Below are positions 24,291 through 39,417 of a DNA stretch of 64,000 bases, piece by piece. The notes beneath the pieces were generated by a model, which was given only the letters and a program-made list of their open reading frames with translations, was not told the origin of the DNA and did not search any database. Position numbers and translations under genes: made by a program. The DNA comes from Apiospora phragmitis (Eukaryota > Ascomycota > Sordariomycetes > Amphisphaeriales > Apiosporaceae), in the NCBI GenBank assembly GCA_038363925.1, contig JAQQWL010000011.1:992001-1056000 (forward strand), read 5' to 3'. The number at the start of each line of letters is the position of its first letter. Within the stretch, counting starts at the first letter, position 1.

Positions 24291-27200
24291 CTTTTAGAGT
24301 TCTTTCGTAACGTTCGTTAAATATTTTTTAAGCTTTTAAGTATTATTTTCTAATAGGTAACCTTTTTATTAAACGAGGTATTAGGAGTTTCGTCCTTTCT
24401 TTTTTTTATTAATAATTTTATTAATTTTATATTTGTATTAATTTATTTCGATTTTTAGTTATATATCGATTAAGGTTTTTTCGGCCGCTGGCTCGAGTAA
24501 TAAAATATGAAATATAGGGTGTATCCGTATTATTTTAGGTAGCGATAGTTAGTAGTTAGTTTTTAAAATGATTTTTATAATTTTGAATAGTTTTATTTTT
24601 TTAAAGTCTACTTTATCGCTTGGTCGTTTTATTTTAATATTTCGTCGTAAGAGGTAGACTTTTTTTCCTTTTTTAAAGGTTAGTCCTTTTAATTTTATTT
24701 AGTTGGCGTATCCTTTTATTCGTTTTTAGAGGAAAGTAAGGTTTTATTATAGTATAATTTAGAGTTCTTTTAATTTTTCGACTTATATGGTCGTAATTAG
24801 TATTAGCTTTTTTTTAAAAAGTTTTTTTGGTAATTTTTAGGTCGTACCCGTAGTTTATTTAAAATAGTAAGATACGTGTAGCTTCGTTATTTACGTTATT
24901 ATAAATAAATTAAGCTATGAGTAGTAGTTATATTTAATTATTTTATTCGTAATTAATATAGTAGCGTAAGTATTATTCTAAGGTTTAGTTTATCCGTTCG
25001 GTTTATTTATCCGTTTAGGGGTGGTAAGCCGTAGATAGTTTATGTTTAATTTTAAGTTATGTTATAAGCGATTTTTACAATTTGGCGGTGAATAGTTTGT
25101 TTTTATCGGAGATAATTATTTCGGGCAGCTCGTATTAGCTAATAATTATTCGAAAAAATGTGTACGCTAGGTCGTTAGTATCGCTAAATTTCTTATACGG
25201 TAGGAAGTAGGTATATTTTATGAGTTTATTTATAATTATTAGGATATTATCGTAATCGATCTTAGTTAGGGGTTTTTTTAATAGGGGTAGCTTAATAATA
25301 AAGTTAAGTATAATAGTTTTTTATATTTTATTTAGTGGTGGGATTAGCTGTAATTTTCTGTATGGTCGGTATCGAGTGGCCTTAGTTTTATTATAGAGGT
25401 TGTATTTGCCGATCATTTAGGTCACGATTAGTTTAAGGTTTTTATAATCGAACTGTTTAATAATCCGTTTTTAGTTTTTAAATATTCCTTAATACCCGTG
25501 TATAAGGTGTTCGTGGAATTTTTAGATAAAGTTTTTATAGTACCGCTTAGGGATATAGATCTTGTTTCGGTAAAAGGTAAAACCGTCGCGGTTTTTAAAA
25601 CGATCCCTAAAGTAATTCGCGAGGTCGGGGGTTTAATTAAATTATTAGAACTTAGTAACTTAATTATTATTATATTAAACGTGGTTTATAATATTTAATT
25701 ATTTTAATAGTATAAGGTTGCCGTTTTAATTATAAGTAAGGATAGTTCGCGTTTTAAGTAAGGCTTTTTCCTAATAGTTCGGTCGTCGGCTTAATACGTT
25801 AACGCGACTATTCTTATTATTCTTTTAATAAATAATAATGAGGTTAAATCTTAATAAGAATTTAAATTATTATATTTATTATTTATTTAATTTTTTAATA
25901 GTAATAAACGTTATAAGGTTTTTATAATTAATATAGATTTTAATTAACTTTATTATTTTGTTAAAATAATGTTTTTATTTTTTATAAGCTTTAATAATAA
26001 TTATTAACTCTTTATTATAAATCTAGTAATTAAGCTCTAATTCGTTAAGTTTTTTCGAAAAGAATACGACCGGGTGTGATTTTCCGTTATCGTTTCGTTA
26101 ATTAAGCTATCCTTTAATTATATAGTTTAATACGTCGGTTTCGATTTCGAAAAGCTTAGACGGGTCTGTTACGCGAAATGTTAGTTCGTTAAGAATTCGT
26201 TCTTTAATATTATAAAAGGCTTTATTTTTTTTTCTATTTATTAAAATAGTTCGTCTTTTTTCGTTAAATTTATTAAAAGTGTTACTATCCTATTAAATCT
26301 AGAGACAAAAATCTGGTAATAATTAGCTAATTTTAAGAAAGATCTAATTTTTATAGCGTTTATAGGCGTGAGCTACTTTTTAACTGTTAAAATTTTTAAA
26401 GATTTTATCCAAATTTCGTTTAAAAATATTACGTATCTTATAAAGGTGACGGATTATTAGTAAAATTCGTTTTTTTTTTAGGTTAATTAGTAAATTAGTA
26501 TTCTGTAGCTTTTAGAATATTAGCTTTACATATTTTCGGTGCTATTTATTATTTTCGGAATAAATAAAGATATTATCGAGGTATATTATAATAAATTTAT
26601 CGAGGTATTTCTGTAAAACGTGGTTAATTATAGATTAAAAGCTAGTTAATATATTAATTAAGTTAAACGGCATAGTTTAGTATTCGAAATAGTTATATTT
26701 AGTTCGGAACGCGGTTTTTTATTCCTTTTTTTTAATTCGGATTAGGTTATATGCGTTAAGGAGGTTAAATATTATAAAAATTTTAACGTGTAATAACCTG
26801 TTTTATAAATCGCTAATTAAAGGAAAAGGGTACCGGTTTTTAATAATAATTTCGTTAAATTTCTAATAATCGATATATATACGTTATTTAGGTTTCCTAT
26901 TTTTGCTTTTTTTTTGAACGAAAAGGATAAGGAAGCCTATTAGTAACGTAAATAGTTATATAACTCTTTTCTCGAGGTTTTCCGTAATATACTTTTTTAA
27001 AGCTTGTTCGTGCTCTTGGTTAAGTTTATATATAGGTATAAATAAGGGCTCTTTCTTATTTTTAAGGGGTATTTTATAATTTTATTATATGTAAAGCGGT
27101 AAGCTTATTTTTAATTTTTTATTAAAAAAAGTTTCGAATTGCCGGTACTTTTTTAGTATAATTGTTATAACGTTCGGCTTAAGCTTTTTAGTAATAATAT

Positions 27201-30010
27201 ATACTTTAAAAATTTTAAGTTTATTAAGGGGTTATTTCTTAAACCGCTACTTATTAATTAAACCTCTTTTTAATATATCTTATTAAAATTAACCTATTTT
27301 CTAATTAATTTTAAAATTATTTACCTATAATTAAGGTATTTTTAAAATTATATCGTATTTTACGACGTCCGTGATATTATAGGTAATTCGTTTATAGCGT
27401 TTTTCGATATTAATTAGAAAGTTCGTAACTTCTTTTTATACTTTTTTATTATTATAAGTTATAAATCTTTTATCGACGGTTTTAAGTCGGTATAGGGCGT
27501 TTTTTTTTATTACTCGAGTTTAAAATAATTAACGATTCGTAATGAAATATAGTTTCTTTACGTTCCGCTATCGAGTAGCGCTTTAATATAGACTCTTTTT
27601 ACGTTTATTATTAATATAATATACTTATAAATAGCTCGATTATCCGTTGTTTAGTATAAGGACCTGTTTTAGTCCGCTTTTTATTATCTTTTTATAATAA
27701 GCGGCGTTCGTTTTTTAAACGCTGCTCTTATAGGTAATCGATATTTTTTTACGATCGATCTTCGTATTATTATTATTATTCTCTCTATTCTTTTTAAAGC
27801 ATTTTTTAGTATATTAATAAAAGTGTTTTTATATTCTTCCCTACGCGAAATACTATTTTTAATACTTAAGATCCGGGTTTTTTAAACGATTCGAAGGTTT
27901 ATTAAATTCGTAATAATTTATAAACGCTTTATAAGTTCTTTAATATATTAAAGGGTTCTTTTATTAGGTATATATTTATACGTTTTAAGGGCGTTAAGCG
28001 TTTTTTTTAAACGTTTATAAGCTCGCGAATTTTTTTAAGCGTATTTAAGGTATTAGTTTTTAAAATACTCCTTTAATTTCGTCCTTCTAAGTAATATTAT
28101 CGTGATTACCGTAAATCTTTTTATATTAATAGGTATGCGTATCGTCTATTAAGGATTAATATTCGGATTTTTTTAATAATATAATCCGGGTATAGTTACG
28201 TAATAAATCGTTTATTAATCCTTCGAAGAAACTATTCGTATTTAAGTTTTTTCGCGAAGTGTTTTATATAAGCGTTATATATATACGAGATTTATAAAAA
28301 TATAAAGTGCTTTTTATACGTAAAAGAAATTCGTAAGTTATTTTTTATAACGTAATTACCGTGGATTTTTTAATTAAACCCGGCCGTAATAAATACTTAG
28401 CGCAGGTATTTTGAGTTAAAATAAAAAATACCGGGATAGCTAACTATCCGTTAGTTTTTAAATTTTTAAGTTTAACGATCTCGTATATTAACTTATTTAT
28501 TAATATATTTATTAAGCGTTTATAATTTATTAATTAATTTAATTAGTTTATAATATCGTTTATTAAATCGTTATTTTTATTATAAAAAAGGGATCGTTCT
28601 TTTTATATTATCGTAATATTTTAGCTATAGTTTTTTTTACTTTCCGGGGTTTTAAAGAATTATTCGGTACCTTTTTTATTTATTAAATAAGAGGTATATT
28701 TATTATTATAGTAGGCTATTTAAAATAAATTATTATATTTAATAATAACGTTATTATTTTTAATAATTATTATAAAAGTGTTTTTTATTTTAATAACGTT
28801 AATTTATTATTTATTTAAAATTTATTAAAAATCTTTTTTTAATGCTCGATATTTTTAAATATAATATCTTAATTTTTAATAATTATAATAAATACCGCGT
28901 AGTTTTTTATTTTATTTATTATATTTAATAATATCGAAGTTTATAAATTTATTATAATAATTATACGTTATAATATTTTTAAATAATATATAATTATATT
29001 AATATAATTATTTTATATTAATTTAAATTCGATTAGTTTATTATTAAGGTTCGCTTTATTTTTTACGGCGTTATTTATATATATAAGTATTAATTTTAAT
29101 AATAAGCTTTTTATATAAAAAAAAGTTATCGGGGACGTTAAGTTAGTTAAATTTATTTTTAATATTATCTTTTAATTCTTAATAATATATTATAATTTTT
29201 ATAGTTTTGGTATAGTTTAATCGAGTTATAATATATCGGAACTCGGCCGTATAAGAAACGGTTAATCCTTTTTATTTAAGGGTTTTAAGTTCCCTTTCCG
29301 CCTGTCGCTTTTCGTCGGGGTTCTAAAAAAGTAATTTAAGGGTTTGTTCGAAGCCGTCGTAACTTTCGAAAATACGTTATATTTCTATACGGTATAGCTT
29401 AATTTATTAATCGTTTTTTATAAGTTTATTTAAATAGGGTTTAAATTAAACGAGTATTTTATTTTTAAAAAACGAGGCGGCGTAAATAATTTATTAAGTA
29501 ACGTTTTAGAACGTTTTTTTATAAAATTATTAATAGGTTTTAATTTAAATAAAGAAGTTTCGGAAGTTTTTACTTATCCCGTTAAAAAATATTAACGTAT
29601 TAATCTTTATACCCTTTTTTAATATAATAAAGGTTTAAATAATATTAATAATTATATAAAGGAAATACACTTCTTTGCGTAGCTTATTAATATCGTAAAG
29701 TGTTTATTTTAAAATATTTTTAATTAAAAGCTCGTTACGCTTTTTTTCAAGTTTAACGTAATAATATTAATAATTAATACTCTTTTATTTAAATTCTTTA
29801 ATTCGTTTAATTAGTATTTATTAAATAAGTTCGTTATCGTTATTATCGTTATTAACGTTTATAACAGGGTCTCGTTAAGAGGTATTAAAAGTGATAATAG
29901 GAATCTTTTTTTATCGGGTAGTGTTATTAAGGTTAAGTATAGATATAATTCTTATAATATTATTATTTAAGGGTTTAAATAATAATTTATAAAAATAAAA
30001 GTAATTAAAA

Positions 30011-30693
30011 TATAATAAACGTTATTTAGGTTTTAAAAAAAACTTAATAAAACGTATTAGGGTTTATATTAATAATATAAAAAAGTATTTAAACGTGTAA
30101 TAAAAGTCGCTTTTATTAATATAATATATAATAATTATAAAAATAAAAATAATTAAAGGGCGTAAATTTAAAAGTATTTATAATAGAGTTATTAAAACTA
30201 TTTACCTTATTAATAAATTAAGATTAATATTTAAATTAATTATTAAAATAAAGAGTATTTATATAAAATATATAAGGGATATTTATTATTATATATTTAA
30301 TCTCTTTCTTTATTAATCTATTAAGTCGCCCGTTAATTTATAATAAGCTTATTATTAGTTCACGGTAATCTATTTTTTAAATTACGGTAATCTATTCTAA
30401 TGACTCACTTAAGGCGTCGTAACCCCGTAGCTCCTAGTTTACTTAATAGCGCGGTAATCCGGTCGCTCCTTATTACGTAGTTCCTTTTTAGCTGCTCTCC
30501 TGGGTCGGGTCTATCCTTTCGTTATTTAAAGTATTTTCGTAGTTATGTTTACGCGTTTTTATAATATAGGAGAGTTTATATTAATATAGCTAATAGTACG
30601 GTCGGTAGTTATAACGTCGTAGCCTAGTCGGGGTATGGTAATCCCGTTCCGACGAGTGGGGTTTTAGCCGCATGGTTAGGTCGGGTTGTAATA
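30011..30693 (-). repeat. 5' LTR of element A3
   Basis: 683 bp, TATAATAAACG...TTGTAATA, followed by the AAAGG duplication (30694-30698). Confidence 0.85.
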
Positions 30694-32289
30694 AAAGGGT
30701 AACGAGAACGGTCGCGTCGACGTATTAAGCTAACGACCGGACTATTAAGAAAAGGTCCTATTCGAGACGCGGACTATTTTTATTTATAACTAAAACGGTA
30801 ACCTTATATTATTAAAATAATTAAACGTTATAAACTATATTTAATATAATAACGATTAGGTTATTAAGTTTCGATAATTTAATTAAACTTTTAACCCCGC
30901 GAGCTATTTTAAGGATTATTTCGAAAACTATAACGGTCTTACTTTTTATCGAAATAAAATCTATATCTTTAAGCGGTATTACGAAGACTTTATTAAGAAA
31001 TTCTATAAAAATTTTATATATAAATATTAAAGAATATTTAAAACCTAAAAACGGATTATTAAATAGTTTAATTATAAAAACTTTAAATTAATTATAATTA
31101 AAATAATTAATAAATATAACTTTTATAATAAAGCTAAAATTACTTAATACCGGCTATACGGAGAATTATAACTAATTTTATTATTAAATAAAGTATAGAA
31201 AACTATTATACTTAATTTCGTTATTAAGCTACTTTTATTAAAAAAACCCTTAATTAAGGTTAATTACGGTAATATCTTAATAATTACGGATAAATTCACG
31301 AAGTACACTTATTTCTTACCGTATAAAGAATTTAGCGATATTAACGATTTAGCGTATATATTCCTCCGAATAATCGTTAGCTAGCACGGGCTGCTCGAAA
31401 CGATTATTTTTAATAAAGATAAATTATTTACCGCTAAATTTTAAAAATTATTTATAATATAATTTAATATTAAATATAAATTATTTACGATTTATTACCC
31501 TTAAACGGATAAATAAACCGAATAAATAAATTAAACTTTAAAATAATATTTACGCTGTTATATTAATTACGAATAAAATAATTAAGTATAATTATTATTT
31601 ATAGCTTAATTTATTTATAATAGCGTAAATAACAAAGCTACACATATCTTATTATTCCGAATAAATTACGAATATAACTTAAAAATTATTAAAAAACCCT
31701 TAAAAAGAGAACTAATACTAATCGCGACCATATAAGTCGAAAAATTAAAAGAATTCTAAATTATATTATAATAAAACCTTATTTTTTTTAATAACAAATA
31801 AAAAAATATACCGATTAAATAAAATTAAAAGGATTAATTTATAAAAAGAGAAAAAAATTTTATTTCTTATAATAAAATATTAAAATTAAGCGATTAAATA
31901 ATAAATTAGATTTTAAAAAGATTAAATTATTTAAAATTATAAAAGTTATTATAAAAATTAATTACTAATTATTATTACTTAAAATAATATAAATATACCT
32001 CGTATTTTTTATTTTATTATTTAAACTAGCGGTTAAAAAAACTTTAATCGATATATAATTAAAAGTTAAAATAAATTAATACGAGTATAAAATTAATAGA
32101 ATTATTAATAAAAAAATAAAAAAACGAGGCTTTTAATATTTTATTAAATAAAAAAATTACTTATTAAGAAATAATATTTAAAAACCTAGGAGGTATTTAA
32201 TAAACGTTGCGGAAAAACTAAAGAAATTTAAAAAAAACGAGGTTAAAATTTATCGCGTTCTAATTTATTATTTTAAATACCCCGAAAGA

Positions 32290-32760
32290 TTACGCCTTAA
32301 TAACCGCCTCGGACTCGGCGTGCTCGGCCGCTTCCAGCTCGTCTAAAAAATAAAAGCTACGCCTAGCTATTTCTACGCCGCGCGTTACTAGAGAGTTCCG
32401 CTATTACCGAATCCGCTTTAAACGTTAAAAGGCCCCCTGAGCCTCTCGATAAGCCTTTTTTAAAGGCGCGCTCGCCTCGCGTAAAGAGTTATTAGCCGCC
32501 TATTTTTTAAAGCGTAAACGACGAGACTTATCGATAACTCGAAATATTATAAAAACTAATAAATTAGAATTATTATAAAATTAATTATAACGAACATATT
32601 TTTTATAACGAGAGATATTATTTAATATAATATATTTTTATTTTTTTTTAAATAAAATAAATACGGTATAATTTCGAAACTAAATTTATTAAAAAAAAAT
32701 AATTAAGTTATAACGTTATTCGGTTTTTTTAAACTTTATATAAAAAATAAATTTTTTAAC
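32290..32760 (-). pseudogene. Antisense accessory ORF relic in element B1
   Basis: Minus strand. The frame ends DELEAAEHAESEAVIKA and stop at 32290-32292, preceded by RNSLVTRGVEIARR. The cluster region further upstream aligns with the B2 copy, but the Cys codons are mostly mutated. G+C is visibly higher at 32,280-32,530 than in the neighbouring retrotransposon sequence. The B2 copy at 39418-39792 is clearer. Confidence 0.5.
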
Positions 32761-32906
32761 TCGATTTAATATAATAAGCGAATATTATAATAAAAATATA
32801 ACGAAAAAAAGAAAAGATTTATTAAGCCTTAATATAATAAGCGGGTAAAAAATATTTAAAAAAACTTAGCGCTTCGGGAATAAAATAGCTAAAAAAAGGA
32901 AAGTAG

Positions 32907-33002
32907 TATTATAACTTAATTTAATTATACGGCTAAGGCTTATAAATTACCGGGCCGGATTTATAATACCCCGCCTAAGCTATAATATTACGGTTACCGA
33001 CC
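32907..33002 (+). repeat. 3' LTR of element B1, first part (second part 40674-41214)
   Basis: Begins TATTATAAC after a purine-rich tract and is cut at the CGACC duplication by element B2; it resumes at 40674. The two parts sum to 637 bp, matching the 636-bp 5' LTR. Confidence 0.85.
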
Positions 33003-33637
33003 TATTACAACCTAACCTAATTATACGGCTAAAACCCACAAATCACCGGGCCGGATTTACGATACCCCGCCCAGGCTACGATATTACGGCCACTAACCGC
33101 GCTACTAGCGATATTAATATAAACGCGCCTATACCGCAAAAGCGTACGGCGACTATAACGACGGTATTCCGAATAACAGCCGGCTAGACACGATCCTAAA
33201 GAGCAGCAAGGATAACGTCACGTGAGGGATCACGGGGATTATTAAAAACGGCGAAATGAGCTAGTAATTCGATTAATAAGGGGATTACCCGGATTATTAA
33301 AATATGAAGGTAAACTAAGTAATTTAACGGATTAATAAAAAAAAATTAAATATATAACGATAAATATTCTTTATATATTTTATATAAATACTTTTTATTT
33401 TAATAATTAATTTAAATATTAATTTTAATTTATTAATAAAGTAAATAATTTTAATGAAATTATTATAAATACTTTTAAAATTTATATATTTTAATTACTT
33501 TTATTTTTATAAATTATTACTTATTAAAATAATAAAAGCGATTTTTATCGCACGTTTAAATACTTTTTTATATTATTAATATAAACCTTAATATATTTTA
33601 TTAAGTTTTTTTTAAAACTTAAATAACGTTTATTATA
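33003..33637 (+). repeat. 5' LTR of element B2
   Basis: 635 bp, TATTACAACC (from TGTTACAACC) to TTATTATA. Confidence 0.85.
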
Positions 33638-33719
33638 TTTTAATTACTCTTATTTTTATAAATTATTATTTAAACCTTTAAATAATAATATTATAAGAAT
33701 TATATTTATACCTAGCTTT

Positions 33720-36700
33720 AATAACACCGTCTAATAAAAAAAGACCCCTACCGCTACTCTTAACACTTCTTAACGAGACCTTATTATAGACGTTAATAAT
33801 AACGATAATAATAACGAACTTACTCGATAAGTATTAATTAAACGAATTAAGAAACTTAAATAAAAAAGCGCTAATTATTAATATTACTACGTTAAGCTTA
33901 AAAAAAAGCGTAACGAGCTCTTAATTAAGGGCACTTTAAAATAAACACTTTATAATATTAATAAATTACGTAAAGAAATACGTCTCTTTCATATAGCCGC
34001 TAATATTATTTAAACCCCTATTATATTAAAAAAAGGGTATAAAAATTAATATACCAACACTTTTTAACGGAATAAGCGGAAACTTCTAAAGCTTCTTTAT
34101 TTAAATTAAAGCCTATTAACGCTTTTATAAAAAGATGTTCTAAAACATTACCTAGTAAGTTATCCACGTCGCCTTATTTTTTAAAAATAAAATACTCGCT
34201 TAGTTCGAACTTTATTTAAATAAACTTATAAAAAACGATTAATAAATTAAATTATATTATATAAAAGTATAACGTATTTTCAAAAGTTACGACGGCTTTA
34301 AATACGCCTTTAAATTACTTTTCCAAAACCTTAATAAAAAGCGACAGGCGGAGAAGGAACTTAAAACTTTTAAATAAAAAGGATTAACCGTTTTTTATAT
34401 AACCGAGTTCCGGCGTATTATAACCCGACTAAACTATACCGAAACTATAAAAATTATAATATATTATTAAGGATTAAAAAACGATATTAAAAATAAACTT
34501 AGCCGGTTTAACGCCCTTAATAACTTTCTCTCGTATATAGAGTTTATTATTAAAATTAATACTCGTATATATAAATAACGCTACGAAAAATAAGGCGGAC
34601 CTTAGCGGTAAATTAATCGAACTTAAATTAATACGGGGCGATTATAATAATATAATTATATACCGTTTAAAAATATTACGACATATAGTTATTATAATAA
34701 GCCTATAAACTTTAATATTACTAAATATAATAAATAAAATAAAAAGTTACGTAATACTTATTATAACTATTAAAAATTAGGATATTATGCTCGAAAATAT
34801 CGAGTATTAAAAAAGAACTTTTAACTAGTTTTTAAAAAACGATACATTAATATTATTAAAATAAAAAATACCCCTATAATAATTATTAAAAATACTAACG
34901 CTATTATTAGATACGGCAGCCTATCCTAGATAGCCTACTACGACAATAGGTACACCTTTTATTTAGCGGATAAGGAAAATACTAAATAATTTCTTAAAAA
35001 CTTAAAAAATAAAAAAGACCATAGCCAAAACATTATAATAACGTAAAAAGAACGATCCTTACCTTATAACGAAAATAGTAATTTAATAAATAATATTACA
35101 AACTAGTTAGAATAACTTATAAACCATAAACGTTTAATAAGTATACTAATAAATAAATTAATATACGAAATCGTTAAGTTTAAAAACTTAAAAACTAATA
35201 AATAGTTAATTATTTTTAATATTCTTTACCCCGACTCAAAATACTTACACTAAGTACTTATTACGGCCGGGTTCGACTAAAGAATCTATAATAACTACGC
35301 CGTAAAAAATAACCTCAGAATTTCTTTTACATATAAAAGATATTTTACACTCTTATAAATCTCGTGCATATATAACGTTTATATAAAACATTTCGCGGAG
35401 AAACTTAAGTATAAATAGTTTCCCCGAAAGATTAATAAACGACTTATTACATAACCACACCCGGATTATATTATTAAAAAAACTTAAACACCGATCCTTA
35501 ACAAATAACGCGCGTACTTATTAATATAAAAAGATTTATAATAATTACGGTAATATTACTTAAAAGGACGAGATTAAAAGGAGTATTTTAAAAATTAATA
35601 CTTTAAATACGCTTAAAAAAAATTACGAGCTTATAAACGTTTAAAAAAAAATACTTAATACTTTTAAAACGTATTAATACATATTTAATAAAAAGACCCT
35701 TTTAATATATTAAAGAATTTATAAAGCGTTTATGAATTATTACGAATTTAATAAACTTTTAAGTTATTTAAAAAACTTAAATTTTAAATATTAAAAATAG
35801 TATTTTATATAAAAAAGAGTATAAAAACACCTCTATTAATATACCAAAAAGCGCCCTATAAAGAATAAAGAGAATAATAGCGATAATATAAAGATCGATT
35901 ATAAAAGATTATTAATTACTTATAAGAACAGCGTTTAAGAAACGAACGCCGCCTATTATAAAAAAATAATAATAAACAGACTAAAATAAGTCCTTATATT
36001 AAATAATAAATAATTAAATTATTTATAAATATATTATATTAATAATAAGTATAAAAAAAGTTTATATTAAAGCGTTACTTAATAACGAAATATAAAAAAA
36101 CTATATTTTATTACGAATCATTAATTACCTTAAATTCGAATAATAGGAAAAAAAACGCCCCATACCGACTTAAAACCGTTAATAAAAGATTTATAACTTA
36201 TAACAATAAAGAAATATAAAAAGAAGTCGCGAACCTTTTAATCGATATTAAAAAACGTTATAAATAAATTACGTATAATATCACGGACGTTACAAAATAT
36301 AATATAATTTTAAAAATACCTTAATTATAAATAAATAATTTTAAAATTAATTAAAAAATAAGCTAACTTTAATAAAATATATTAAAAAAAAGTTTAATTA
36401 ATAAGTAACGGTTTAGAAAATAACCCCTTAATAAACTTAAAGTCTTTAAAATATATATTATTATTAAAAAGCCTAAGCTGAACATTATAACGATTATATT
36501 AAAAAAATATCGGCAATTCGAAATACTTTTTAATAAGAAATTAAAAATAGGCTTACCGTTTTATATATAATAGGATTATAAAATACCTTTTAAGAATAAA
36601 AAGAAACCTTTATTTATATTTATATATAAACTTAACCAGGAATATAAACGAGCCTTAAAGGAATATATTACGAAAAATCTTAAAAAAAGAGTTATATAAC

Positions 36701-39400
36701 CGTCTATATTACTAACAAGCTTCCTTATCCTCTTTATTTCGAAGAAGAGTAAAAACGGGAAACTTAAATAATATATATATATTAATTACTAGAAGCTTAA
36801 CGAAATTACTATTAAAAACCGATACCTTTTTTTTTAATCGGCGATTTATAAAATAGATTATTATACATTAAAATCTTTATAATACTCGACCTCTTTAATA
36901 TATATAATTTAATCCGAATTAAAATAAGAAAGGAATAAAAAACCGCGTTCTAAACTAAGTACGGCTATTTTAAATATTAAGCTATACTGTTCGGCTTAAT
37001 TAATATATTAATTAACTTTTAGTTTATAATTAATTATATTTTATAAAAATATTTTAATAAGTTTATTATAATATATCTCGATAATATCTTTATCTATTCC
37101 GAAAACGACGAGTAGTATTAAAAATATATAAAATTAGTACTTTAAAAGCTACAGGACGCCGACCTATTAATAACCTAAAAAAGAGCGAATTCCATTAACG
37201 ATCCGTCACTTTTATAAAATACGTAATATCCTTAGGCGAAATCCGAATAAAGCCTTCAAAAATCTTAATAATTAAAAATAACCCACGCCTATAAGCGCTA
37301 TAAAAATCAGATCTTTTTTAAAACTAACTAATTATTACCGGATTTTCATCCCTAGATTTAACAGGATAGCAATACCCCTAATAAACCTAACAAAAAAGGA
37401 CGAACTATTCTAATAAACGAAAAAAAAAGATAAGGCCTTCTATAATATTAAAAAGCGAATCCTCAACGAACTAATACTTCGCGTAACAAACCCGTTCAAG
37501 CTTTTTAAAGTCGAAATCGACGTATTGAACTATATAATTAAAAAATAACTTAATTAATAAAACGATAACAAAAAATTATACCCGGTCGTATTCTTTTTAA
37601 AAAAAAAAGTTTAACGAATTAGAACTTAATTATTAAATCTATAATAAAAAATTAATAATTATTATTAAAACTTATAAAAAATAAAGATATTATTTTAACG
37701 AAATAATAAAGCTAGTTAAAATCTATACTAATTATAAAAACCTTATAATATTTATTATTATTAAAAAATTAAATAAATAATAAATATAATAATTCGAATT
37801 CTTATTAAAATTTAACCTTACTATTATCTATCGAAAAAGTAACGAGAACGGTCGCGTCGACGCGTTAAACTAATAACCGGACCACTAAAAAGAGGTCCCG
37901 CTTAAAACGCGGACTATCCTTACTTATAACTAAAATAATAACTTTATACCGTTAAAATAATTAAACGTTATAAACTATATTTAATATAATAACGATTAGG
38001 TTACTAAGTTTCGATAATTTAATTAAACCCTCGACCCCGCGAATTATTTTAAAAACTACTTCGAAACCTATAACGGTCTTACTTTCTATTAAAACAAAAT
38101 CTATATCTCTAAGCGGTATCGCGAAAACTTTATTAAAAAATTTTATAAATATCCTATACATAAATATTAAAGAATATTTAAAACCTAAAAAAGGATTATT
38201 AAGTAATTCGATTATAAAAACTTTAAACTAATCGTAACTAAAGTAATCGATAAATATAACCTCTATAATAAGGCTAAAACTACCCGACACCGGCTATATA
38301 AAAAACTATAACTAATTTTATTATTAAATAAAATATAGAAAATTATTATATTTAATTTCGTTATTAAATTATTTTTATTAAAAAAACCTTTAATTAAAAT
38401 TAATTATAATAATATTTTAATAATTATAAATAAATTTATAAAATATACTTATTTCTTATTATATAAAAAATTTAATAATACTAATAACTTAATATATATA
38501 TTTCTTTAAATAATCGTTAACTAGCACAGGCTACTCGAAACGATTATCTCTAATAAAAATAAATTATTTACCGCTAAATTTTAAAAATCGCTTATAATAT
38601 AACTTAATATTAAGCATAAACTATTTACGGCTTATTACCCCTAAACGAATAAATAAACCGAATAAATAAATTAAACCTTAAAATAATATCTACGCTACTA
38701 TATTAATTACGAATAAAATAATTAAATATAATTATTATTTATAACTTAATTTATTTATAATAACGTAAATAATAAAGCTATACTCATTTTATTATTTCGA
38801 ATAAACTATAGGTACGACCTAGAAATTACTAAGAAACCTTTAAAAAAAAAGCTAGTATTAATCGCGACTATATAAATTAAAAAATTAAAAAAAACTCTAA
38901 ATTTTATTATAATAAAACCTTACTTTTTTTTAATAATAAATAAAAAGATACGCTAATTAAATAAAATTAAAAAAATTAACTTATAAAAAAAAAGTTTACT
39001 TTTTATAACGAAATATTAAAATAAAATAATTAAATAATAAATTAAACTTTAAAAAAATCGAATTATTTAAAATTATAAAAATTATTTTAAAAACCAATTA
39101 TTAATTATTATTATTTAAAATAATATAGATACACTTTATATTTTATATTTTATTATTCGAACTAGCGGCCGAAAAAACTTTAATTAATACGTAACTAAAA
39201 ATCGAAATAAATTAATACGAATACGAAATTAACGAAATTATTAATAAAAAAAACGAAACTTTTAATACCTCGTTTAATAAAAAAAGTATTTATTAAAAAA
39301 TAATACTTAAAAATTTAAAAAATATTTAATAAACGTTATAAAAACATTATAAAAGTTTAAAAAAACGAGGTTAAAATTTATTACGTTTTAATCTATTACT
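33720..39400 (+). pseudogene. RIP-mutated gag-pol of element B2
   Basis: Same domain order as B1 but uninterrupted, with dense TAA/TAG stops. The integrase-core region is about 38,380-38,780, and the RT active-site box has become YLDNI-like near 37,070. No functional frame remains. An open minus-strand frame at 37961-38161 is only the antisense of pol. Confidence 0.75.
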
Positions 39401-39417
39401 TTAAACGCCTCGAAAAA

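Larger units (their letters stand above)
22920..30693 (-). mobile_element. Gypsy element A3, full length, nested in B1
   Basis: A-subfamily chromovirus, 7,774 bp, minus orientation. Both LTRs are 683 bp (22920-23602 and 30011-30693). The 5-bp target duplication AAAGG is perfect: 22915-22919 and 30694-30698. It disrupts B1 pol just after RNase H; the uninterrupted sequence is seen in B2 near 37,830-37,850. Minus-strand order from the right: gag about 27,700-29,950, protease near 27,570, RT with the YLDD region near 26,580, integrase about 24,870-25,300, chromodomain, antisense accessory ORF, 3' LTR. All coding frames hold RIP-type stops. Confidence 0.9.
18776..32260 (+). pseudogene. RIP-mutated gag-pol of element B1 (18776-22919 and 30699-about 32260)
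   Basis: Gag-like start, then protease (LLDSGA, 21123-21143), reverse transcriptase (IDY-KLNEI at about 21,855-21,885 and IYLDNI at 22153-22170, from YLDDI) and RNase H up to 22919. After the A3 insertion come the integrase core (IITDKFTKY near 31,285, then a degraded QTD-QTE motif near 31,500) and the chromodomain (about 32,070-32,230). Many stops, mostly explained by C-to-T in CAA/CAG/CGA and G-to-A in TGG. Confidence 0.8.
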
